Below, in pieces: positions 55,901 to 64,000 of a DNA stretch of 64,000 nt. The notes beneath the pieces were generated by a model. The model did no database searches and had not been told where the DNA came from. It saw only the letters and a list, made by a program, of their open reading frames with translations. The first letter of the stretch is position 1, and each line of letters opens with the position of its first letter. Position numbers and translations under genes: made by a program. Source of the stretch: Cadophora sp. MPI-SDFR-AT-0126 (Eukaryota > Ascomycota > Leotiomycetes > Helotiales > Ploettnerulaceae); contig JAGMVK010000007.1 in NCBI GenBank assembly GCA_020747065.1, positions 186,001 to 250,000 on the forward strand. Reading direction: 5' to 3'.

Positions 55901-57798
55901 AGCTCCGGCGATCGGCCACGAAGTTCTCGTGTCGTAGCTATCAAACAAGCTACCGACTCGTACAACTATGATCAGCTAGATTCATACCGCAAAGCGTTAC
56001 TTGGTAAACTTAATGACAGCGTAGGTACCCTTTCAAGTGTTCTTTGAGAATTTGCTAACCCATACAAGTTAGTTGATGTTGGAGCAAAGCATCGTATTTT
56101 GTGAGCGCTTTTTTACCTTTCTTTGTCCCTCCTCAAATTTCCACGGAGCACTGTCTAATGGGAGTATTTATAGATTCGCAGAAAAATGTACTCCAGCACT
56201 CGTCGGGGCTTTCATATATATGTTCCATCCGGACGGACTTGATGCATTTGACAGTTACTTTGGCTCTATTTCAAGGTTCACCGAAAGTCGAGAAGCAACT
56301 ATGTGGAACACGAGCATCACCGTCTCCCAGTACGTAATTCCCGTTTTGTATTCCTGTCTCCGTTCTACTTGTTACGAGAAAACAGCCTCTCTCTAGACTG
56401 CAGGGCTGATGTCATTTTGCACAGCTGGAGTATCCGGCCCGTTAGCCTCTCAGAAGCCCATGTACAAATGTTTAAAGAGAACAGAAACAACGGAGACTTT
56501 CCACCTGTCAGCATCGCCCGACTCGGATTTGGGACTCGCAAGAAATTCGAGTCTGCCGAAGCTACAGACATCGTGGAAGAACGATGCTCCTCGCTTGTCA
56601 TCACTGGCGATCCAGCGGGCTTCCTATGGATTTGCTCAATCTGGTCATCTCTCACAGATTCAGAATCTATAACACCGCCGATTCATGCGCTACCGGGCGT
56701 GCTGCAGAAGTTTATACACCAGCAGGCTTGCGGGAGATGCTTGGTGTTCTTGATTCTGCTGGGACACCTGTGTGAGAAGTTGGCAGGAGAGTATGAGATA
56801 ATCCTCTCTAGACTGGATGTCATTGTTGGATTAGGGGTAGGCCGCGCAACGAAACTTTGTTGTAAAATAAAAGTTCGCTGACATATTGAGCTAGGAGAAA
56901 GTGTTGCTCGAAGGCTTGGAGTGGGGTACAAATGAAGCAGTCAATCGCCTCAAGAAAATGCTTTGGGGTCTCGAGGCCCTGCGCGTCTTCAATGATAGGC
57001 TATCGGCATCATTATCTCAGATCAAAAAAGCGCAAGAGGCCATGGACCGAACGATAAAGCAGGTACGCAAATTCTCCACATATTAATTGAGTGGTCCTTA
57101 TTTTGAGTCTAGGAAGCTGGACAGCAACACGTGGACCTCCTTCAAGAGTATAACAATATCATCGAAGAGTTTGAGAAAAGATACGGCATGCTATCCGATG
57201 TCCAGATCAGAACACAGCTGAAGATTAGTCAAGTCACTGGACTTCGTGATGGGGTAGGCTGTTCGACTTCCTCACCTGTCGGTACTAATAACATGCAGAT
57301 ATCCACCGTGACGAACGTCGAAGACAGTCAGACCGCACTACGAGACAGCAAGACTACAATCAAGCAGGGGAACAATATCAGGATCCTGACATACATCACG
57401 ATTGCATACTTACCTCTTGGATTCATTACTGCAAGCTCTGTCCCGCATACCCCGAGTTCTCCACTGATTTCTGATAGGGTCTCTTCTCGATCGAACACGC
57501 TAGTTTTATGAACAGTGCAGGAAATAATGGCTTTGCCATTTTGACGGTCGTCTTCATTCTGGGTACTTACGCATTGGCTTTGAGTTTAGAGAATATCATT
57601 GATCAATGGGAGCGTTTCAGGCAAGAAAAATGGGGACGACATGGTAAGGTGAAAGATGGCAATAGTGTAGGTGGAGAGGGAGATGTAGAGTCGAAGCTGT
57701 CGTTCAATGTCATGGGGAGCTGCTTTGGATTGAGAAGGAGGAGGGAATATGCGGGTGAGAGTTTGGAAAGTGAGGAGAAGATCTCAAAGGTGGCGTGA
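52904..57798 (+). CDS. Giant fungal protein with C-terminal CorA-like membrane module, 12 exons
   Basis: The exons are 52904-52952, 53013-54093, 54143-55209, 55259-55551, 55601-56020, 56069-56100, 56174-56347, 56425-56836, 56895-57062, 57113-57253, 57299-57430 and 57478-57798, about 1,429 codons. The junction between exons 7 and 8 is the least sure; 56404 is another acceptor. Introns are 45-77 bp. The first 1,000 residues are unrecognised, with globular parts, a Lys/Glu/Gln coil (about 775-800) and RING-free cysteines. Residues about 1120-1290 are coiled coils (KKAQEAMDRTIKQ, LLQEYNNIIEEFEKRY). Then come two membrane helices: YITIAYLPLGFITGLFS (about 1306-1326) and FAILTVVFILGTYALALSL (about 1343-1361), with a short acidic loop between. 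This is the CorA-type end module, but the GMN selectivity motif is replaced by FSIE, so magnesium transport is not implied. The intron inside FIT|GLF has a GC donor. Confidence 0.83.
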
Positions 57799-58411
57799 GA
57801 GGATAAACGTGTTGTTAATGCAAATAAACATCACGTATGGACCCGTAAAGATTTCTCTTAGTCTTACATGACCAAATTTTCTATCGATTCTTCAATGGTT
57901 TCTATACAGCATCAAATTAGCCAGCCGATACCTGGCAGTACGATTATGACTGGGACTGAAATTTGCTCGTCGATAATGGATTTGTAGCACACGACAAGGT
58001 CAAATGAAACAATTTAAATAATGCTTTTCGGGATTCGACAGATTTTCTCGCTTGCGATCTTTTTTCGCCTTCCATTCTTACCGCAACATAAAAATCGAGT
58101 TTATCGTTAACTTTGGCCCAGGCAGATCTAGTACTGTGACCTCCGACACTTCTAACCGCATCAAGCAAATCATACAACCAATCAAGATCTACGTTGCTCG
58201 ATGATTTAGGTCCTGTCATCACGTTCTCCCGCTTGAAATTGTGGGAACCAACTAAGCGAACACGCAAATGGCGCCATGATAAATCATCCGACATGCCCGA
58301 ATTTTCCTCTCTCCATCACTTGATATTTTCCAACGCACCTTCATTTCGTGACATCTCAGATTTAGGCTATTTGGAATTCATTGTGATGCAATAACAGTCG
58401 CTACCAAAAAA
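57799..58411. other. Intergenic, no gene seen
   Basis: 3' flank of the giant gene and promoter of the permease. A 116-codon minus-strand frame (57944-58294) has no recognisable features. Confidence 0.55.
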
Positions 58412-60652
58412 ATGTCTTCATCGGTTGACTCGAGACCCGCGGTGGCAATCCCACAAGGTGCCAGAGGGTCAATCGATGACGCTAGCAATTCGTTAGAAGA
58501 AACTCGAGAACAGCTTCAAGATAAAGCAGACGAGGCATTACTGGTGAGATACTTGATGTGCAAGATGTCTAAGGCGTTTGAGAAGAGGTTTCTGATCATG
58601 TGAAAATAGCGAAATATCGGGTACAAGCCTGTACGAACCCTTCGGCACAAAGAACGCGCCTCTTGGTTAACTCAGCCAGATCCTCCACAGAAGCTATGGA
58701 CTGCTCGAAAATTTCTCCACGACATTTGGTAAGTCTGAAATCATACTTTGATTTAGGGAACCTTTTATTGACAGACTTGCAGCTGCCTTGTATTTTGTTG
58801 GCGGGGTCAGAGTTACTTTCAGTACTGGTATTGCCGCTGGAGGGAATCTGGCGTACTGGACTAGTTATGTCATCACTTGTGTGTTTACTTTCATCACCGC
58901 TGCCGTGATTGCAGAAATTTGCTCTTCGTTGCCATCGGCTGGTTCAATTTATCTCTGGGCAGCAGAGGCAGGTGGTCCTAAATACGGCAGGTTGCTGGGA
59001 TTCATTGTCGCGTGGGTATGTTCATCTTCCGTCCCCAAATTAGCTGCCACGAAGACTGGTATATCTTTCGACTGCATCGGATCGATGTCTAGACTCATTC
59101 AAACATCGAGGTTAACTCGTATCAGTGGTCCACGACCGCCTGGACGACTTTCTGCGCAAGTAATGCATTCTGATCTGACTTTTTTTTTCGCCCCACTGAT
59201 TCAAATGTAGGCAATACGCAGGCCGCTGTTAACTACATGCTTTCCGTGAGTTCTAGAAAATCTCTGCTCCCAACTTCAACTTACCATACAGGAAATCACC
59301 GTATTCAATGTCAACTTCCCATCAGATTCAAGCAGCATCAAATTCAGGGCAGTGCAGTGGATATGCACCGAAGTGATGCTGGCACTTGCTGTTCTCGTGA
59401 ACTTCCTGCCTCGTCAGATAATCCCACAAATACTTCAAAGCTACACTAACTATAATTCCAGCTCGTCTCTTTCGATTCATCTTCTACCTATCAAGTTCAT
59501 TCGTGGTTCTAGACTTCATCCTGAACCTCGTCTGGCTGCCAATCGGCACAGCAAACACATATGGATTCCGCACTGCCCATGAAGCATTTATGACGACCTA
59601 CAATGGTACAGGTGCTCCACCAGCATGGAATTGGTGTCTGTCCTATCTTGCCACTGCTGGAATTCTGATCGGCTTTGACGCATCGGGTCATGTGGCTGAA
59701 GAGACGAAGAATGCTTCGGTGAATGCTGCGAAGGGAATTTTCTGGAGTACGGTCGTTAGTGGAATTGGAGGATTTGCAACAATCATCTTGTTCTTGTTTT
59801 GTGTGGTACGTAGCTTCAGAAGCGAGTGATTTAGCTTGTGATTTTAATGCTCTCAGCCTGGACCGGACGTTCTCTTTTCCTTTGGCGCACCTCAGCCATT
59901 CGTCCCACTCTACGCAGTGATCCTCGGAAAGGGCGGTCATGTGTTTATGAACATCATCTGCATCACTGCTCTATGGTTTGTGAGTATCTCTGAATTTATG
60001 GTGTGCCAGTCGCTAACATCATGTAGAACACAGCGATCGCAGTTGTAGCAGCCTCTCGCCTCGTATTTGCAGTGGCACGAGATGGCGTCTTGCCATTTTC
60101 TGGCTGGGTGTCCCGAGTTTCCGCTGAAGGGCAACCTCGGAATGCCGTGATTGTTATTTGGATCGTTGCCTCGCTTGTCACATGCACCATCCTGCCTTCC
60201 TCAGTGGCCTTCACATCTCTCATCTCTGCAGCTGGTGTTCCTTCTGCAGCTGCTTATGGATTGATCTGCTTCGGTCGATTTTTCATCACGCCGAAAGAAT
60301 TTCCCAAACCAAGATGGAGTTTGGGCCGACTGAGCAAGCCATTCCAGTTCATTGGAATTTTCTGGAACCTCTGGGTAGTAGCAATTTTGTTCTCGCCGTA
60401 CGTGTTCCCCGTTTCGGGTGAGACTCTGAATTGTAAGTCATGAACTCCTGATCAAATTTCAACTCTTTGCTAAGAAAAGTAATAGATGCGCCTGTTATCA
60501 TGGGTGCCGTAACAGTTTTCGCAGTTCTATCTTGGTGGTTTACACCAGAAGAACAGTGGCTTTCGAAGCAGCACATCACGGAAGTTCTTGAAACGCCAGG
60601 AGAAGGCCAAAACAACGGAAGCAAAACGGCTCGAGAGACCTCACAGCAGTAG
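58412..60652 (+). CDS. APC-family permease, GABA/choline-type
   Basis: Eleven exons (58412-58543, 58610-58630, 58680-58728, 58783-59015, 59126-59159, 59211-59245, 59292-59412, 59462-59805, 59857-59979, 60027-60432, 60486-60652) give 554 codons. Exon 2 is 21 nt and exons 5 and 6 only 34 and 35 nt. Splicing yields the family sequence: GYKPILHRSYGLLENFSTTF, ALYFVGGVRVTFSTGIAAGG, AEICSSLPSAGSIYLWAAEA, the WWSTTAWTTFCASNTQAAVN join, GFDASGHVAEETKNAS and SRLVFAVARDGVLPF. About 12 membrane helices fit the AAP/choline/GABA branch of the APC superfamily (Uga4, Bio5, Hnm1 relatives). Such permeases import GABA, polyamines, choline or similar amines at the plasma or vacuolar membrane; the substrate is not readable here. 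Every intron has GT-AG ends (46-109 bp). Confidence 0.95.
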
Positions 60653-60902
60653 ATCAGATGAATATTTTCAGCGTAGTACGACAGGAGTAGTGATAGCTGA
60701 TATTACGAACTGCTAGCTGGGTTCATGGAGTGTACCTCTTTGATCCATTCCGTCAAATCTATCCTCAATAATGGTACAAGTAGTACAGTGTGGTACCTAT
60801 CCAGCTCTCCTACCTTTCCAATTCCATCTCGGCCTATCCCATAAACTCCATGCCATGACACCTAAGCCAATGCGCCTACCAAGACGCTACACCCAAACAA
60901 TA

Positions 60903-62301
60903 TTAGCGAATCAGCAAAGCCATATTCAGGATTGCCGCAATCCAAAGCTTCACACCAAAGGCCCCCAGTTGCATCCCCGCGCTCTCCTTCGTCGGAGTCG
61001 CCTTCGGCGCTGCCGTGAAAACCGGCTCTGGAGCTTGAACCTTATAGACCGGCTCGAACTCAGACCCAGCGGTCCCGTTTCCCCCGTCAAAGAAATTTCC
61101 ACTCCCATCATACGGCGTGAGCTCCGCCTCCTTCGCCACCCAAAGCAACTTAACCATTCTCTCCGGCCCGAGTCCACCGGCGCCAGCCAGCTGTAAATTC
61201 GGCGGAGGAATAGGTTTGAATTTCGCTGGATCGTTGTTTAGAAAACCGGAATATGAGAGCGAATTGTTGATCGGGTGTGAGGACTGGGGTGCATGGTTCA
61301 CATAGCCTGTTTGCGCGGCGACGAAGTCGAAGACGTTGGCGCCGGCGTCGTAGCGTCCTAGGGTAGGGAGACCGAAGTTGCTTTGGAGAGTGGAGAGGAT
61401 GGAGTAGTGGCTGTAGATTGTGCTGTCGTTCGTGCCTTTTAGTGAGGCTGGGATGGCGCCGCCGAGGAGGAGGGATACGATGCGATTTGGGAGGGGATAG
61501 GTCTCACTTTCGTCGTAGGTTAAGAGGATGAGTGTTTTTGACATGAAGGAGGGGTTGGAGAGGAGCGGGCCAAGGAAGGAATTGACCCATTTAGTTGCGA
61601 AGGAGAGGGAGGTGTTGTGGCCGTCGTTGAGCATATCTGGTGACATGTGGGCATATTGTGGGAGCGTGTTCCCTTGCACGTCACGCTGGAAGGAGTGAAA
61701 GTCTTGTATCTGGGCAAGTCTGGTCCCGTTTTGAGCGATTCGTTCGAAGGAGACGAAGGGGCTATAAAAAGTACAACGTGAGCCGTATATCCTTATCTCA
61801 TTGCAGAAAGCATGTGTAGAAGAATTCCTCACTTATGTTTTCGCACGTAATCCCACCCTTTCCCATCACTACTTGTGCTCCCCTCACCCATATATCCAGG
61901 TCCAGGAAGTCCCTCAAAATAGCCCTTCCACTCAATATTCTTCGCATCGAACAGATCTACTACTGTAGACACATTCGACGGTATCTTGACCAGCCCATCA
62001 TGATTCAATCCAAAGTAATCCCCGCAGATAGATGCAATATAGTTCGGTTGCGACGGGTGGGTGAGGCCGTAGTATTCCGTGAGTAGGATACCGCCCTTGC
62101 GGAGATCTTCAATCTCTCCGTCTGCGCTCACTTTGGAGAAGTCCTTTACAGTCTATTAGAAGGCAATCGTGGCTCAATGGAGAAAACGGCGCTGCGTACC
62201 TGATTCTCTAGCCATATGGTTATGAACCTATCGAACGCCTTCCCAGGAACATACGCAGCGGCAGCAAAAGTTGCACTGATTAGGAACAGGCAGATGCGCA
62301 T
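60903..62301 (-). CDS. Secreted acid phosphatase / phosphoesterase (PF04185), probably GPI-anchored
   Basis: Exons 62301-62200, 62152-61833 and 61761-60903 give 426 codons; the introns are 47 and 71 bp. A signal peptide (MRICLFLISATFAAAA) precedes FDRFITIWLENQTVKDF, in which the Glu-Asn of ENQT is the metal- and nucleophile-bearing start motif of the phosphoesterase family. HPSQPNYIASICGDYFG, NIEWKGYFEGLP, YVRKHNPFVSFERI, ILLTYDESETYP and the late HYSILSTLQSNFGLP follow in family order. Homologues are fungal acid phosphatases and phospholipase-C-like enzymes that release phosphate outside the cell. The tail has Gly-rich and Pro/Thr segments and ends in a hydrophobic stretch (AFGVKLWIAAILNMALLI), consistent with a GPI-anchor signal and wall or membrane attachment. 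It is on the opposite strand to the permease, 250 bp apart, convergent. Confidence 0.93.
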
Positions 62302-62712
62302 ATTGGCAGATCATAGAGGGACGAAGAAGAGGAGGTGTTAGGGACACCTAGGGTACTTTGGTTTTCATGGTGGCGCTGCCACAGTGTTTGTGTCCAGCCG
62401 CAAGAAGGACATGATGTTGTTTCAGAGCCTCGTCTGAGTCCTGTAGTGACATTCCAATCAGCCATTCAGCCTCGGCAGGCCTTGCTGATTCAGCGGTTTC
62501 TGTTTCACCCCGTCTCGCTTGGTGAGATTTCCTGGTTTTGTTGACTATTCTAAAATGACAAGGTGGCTGTTTCAGTATTTTATAAGGTCTTAGAATCACA
62601 TATCAACTACTGGGCATTCAATTCTGCTGAATAAATATGGTGATAGACCATTGTGACATTCTTTCGTACAGACGGTAAGCCAAAACGAGCTCTCCTGGGT
62701 ATAATGCTTCCT
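62302..62712. other. Intergenic, phosphatase promoter
   Basis: Between the phosphatase start and the 3' end of the dynactin gene, both on the minus strand. No CACGTG-type phosphate-response element is seen. Confidence 0.55.
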
Positions 62713-64000
62713 TCACACGAATCCAAGCCTGCCCCTGAACCCGTCAAAGTCATCCGGATCAACAATTTCAACCTCGCCCCCTGGGCGAACGCCTTTGGCT
62801 TCCAGCTCTGGCAAATTAAGTAGAACTCGCGCAGCTAATCCTCCTCTGGATCTCTTCTCCATTCCGCGGTTCGCATCTCGTTCCTCCAAAACACGAGCCT
62901 TCTTGACAACGCCGTCTTTCCAGCTACTCCAAGCCTCGTAGTTTTCTCTCTGCTTGGCAACATGATATTGTGGTGTGGCCCTTGCTGGTCGCCAAGCAAG
63001 TCGATTCTTCGGCATAACGCTGAGATCGTAAAGTTTGGCAGTTGATGTAAGAGTGAGGAGTTCGTTGAGTACATCTTGCCCTTCGGCCAAGACGAGAGCC
63101 TTTCGCTGCTCTTCCTTACTCTTAGGCTTGATCAGAGGTGCATCCAGCCAATCCAAGTTTTGCGGCTGAGTGAGACGGGCTCGTCGGCTATCTTCTCTCA
63201 GGTATCGGACAGCAGCCTGGAGACTTGCGATTTCAGTCTTCAGTGCCTCCATCTCGCGAGCAGTTGCGACAGCTTGCTCTTGACCTGCTTTCGTACCTGG
63301 CGCAGCAACACCAAGAGCCTTTGCATCCTCGGCTATTTTCTTCCAGTTATCTCGGTCAGCTTCGATGGCGGTAAGTTCCTTGTTCTGAGACTCGATGGAT
63401 TCTGTTAACTCAGCCTCTCGCTTCTTAGCATCTTCAATCTTCTTCTCGAGTTCCGAAATCCTTTCGTTCTTCTTCGTCGCATCTCTCATACGGCTCTCCA
63501 GAAGTTCAATTTTGACGGAGGCTTCCTCAAGCGTCTGGTCCTTCATTGCAATAAGTCTGGCGCGCTCGTGGTTATCATCCTTGAGACGGCGCATTTCTTC
63601 CTCTGCATCAATGGGCACTGTCTTCGACGATTTCAGTTCTCCAGATCTGAGGACCCATGGAGCTGCTGCGCGTTCGAACTCTTGAGTCATTTCGAGATCG
63701 GATGCGAGAGCAGCTAGATCCATTAGTGAGGCTGTCAAAGTGCGCAGCTTATTTGAATATGTAGAGAAAATATCGGACTCGCTTGACGAGAACAAATTCG
63801 AGGTAGTCCGGTAGACAGTGCTTTGAACTTCAAGGTAAGTAAATGGTTCAGTTCGCCCCTCCTCATGAAGAAGAGTGTGAAGATCATCTCCGATGTGGCG
63901 GGAGAATTTAGCCAACTCTTCAGTAGCAGTTTCGCATTGCTCAAATATCTGAACGGTGTCGGGAGTGAGAGACAACGACCGAGTCTTCAGATCTTCGAGA
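62713..64000 (-). CDS. Dynactin p150Glued subunit, C-terminal part (cut by window edge)
   Basis: An uninterrupted frame runs from the stop at 62713 to the right edge, about 429 codons; the start lies beyond the window. Near the edge it reads LEDLKTRSLSLTPDTVQIFE. The first 110 residues are helical (the dynactin domain, with EELAKFSRHIGDDLHTLLHE and YRTTSNLFSSSESDIFSTYS). A long coiled coil follows, rich in Lys, Glu, Arg and Ala (RRLKDDNHERARLIAMKDQT through ADRDNWKKIAEDAK). Then come AAVRYLREDSRRARL, LDWLDAPLIKP and a basic C-terminus with RATPQYHVAKQRENYEAWSS. This matches fungal p150 (Nip100, ro-3, nudM). Dynactin links cytoplasmic dynein to cargo and microtubules, needed for nuclear migration in hyphae. 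The N-terminal CAP-Gly domain must lie to the right. The assignment rests on overall pattern. Confidence 0.8.
   Translation of the reverse strand, partial: LEDLKTRSLSLTPDTVQIFEQCETATEELAKFSRHIGDDLHTLLHEEGRTEPFTYLEVQSTVYRTTSNLFSSSESDIFSTYSNKLRTLTASLMDLAALASDLEMTQEFERAAAPWVLRSGELKSSKTVPIDAEEEMRRLKDDNHERARLIAMKDQTLEEASVKIELLESRMRDATKKNERISELEKKIEDAKKREAELTESIESQNKELTAIEADRDNWKKIAEDAKALGVAAPGTKAGQEQAVATAREMEALKTEIASLQAAVRYLREDSRRARLTQPQNLDWLDAPLIKPKSKEEQRKALVLAEGQDVLNELLTLTSTAKLYDLSVMPKNRLAWRPARATPQYHVAKQRENYEAWSSWKDGVVKKARVLEERDANRGMEKRSRGGLAARVLLNLPELEAKGVRPGGEVEIVDPDDFDGFRGRLGFV

Overview
The window is nuclear DNA of a filamentous ascomycete (Pezizomycotina). The evidence is genes split by many 45-125 bp introns with GT-AG borders and CTAAC/CTGAC-like branch sites, and families expanded in or typical of these fungi: HET, 2EXR, Zn2Cys6, BTB, GH114 with CBM1, Dal5-type MFS and small secreted cysteine-rich proteins. 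The class cannot be fixed from sequence alone; Leotiomycetes or a close relative is a guess. All gene models below were spliced by eye and every one closes in frame.

Left part (1-20 kb): a 3-exon, about 16-repeat ankyrin protein, a gene-poor 3.3 kb stretch, a Zn2Cys6 regulator whose DNA-binding domain is built across a 5-nt microexon, a tiny membrane protein, a secreted six-cysteine effector candidate, a second secreted protein, a peroxisomal ABCD half-transporter, and a salicylate-hydroxylase-like FAD monooxygenase.

Middle (20-37 kb): an RBR E3 ubiquitin ligase, then an accessory-looking stretch with large gaps and an AT-rich block. It holds a protein joining a possible uracil-DNA-glycosylase-like fold to four CCHC zinc knuckles, a tandem SH3-like protein, a BTB protein with an expanded YA repeat, a HET-domain protein and an unclassified protein with a possible STAND-type N-terminus. 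A Dal5-family MFS permease closes this part.

Right part (37-64 kb): a secreted beta-propeller, a small membrane protein, a 2EXR gene with a possible truncated relative beside it, ribosomal protein eS8, a BLOC-1 subunit 1-like coiled coil, an HSL-type esterase, a secreted GH114-CBM1 hydrolase with an 8-nt microexon, a 12-exon giant ending in a CorA-like two-helix module (with a GC-AG intron), an 11-exon GABA/choline-type permease, a GPI-anchored-type acid phosphatase/phosphoesterase, and the C-terminal part of dynactin p150 running off the right edge.

There are no operons. Core housekeeping genes (eS8, BLOC-1, dynactin, ABCD transporter, RBR ligase) are interspersed with secreted, transport and self/non-self-recognition families. 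The most unusual material is at the level of gene structure (two microexons, a GC-AG intron, introns at equivalent positions in ankyrin repeats) and the zinc-knuckle fusion protein.
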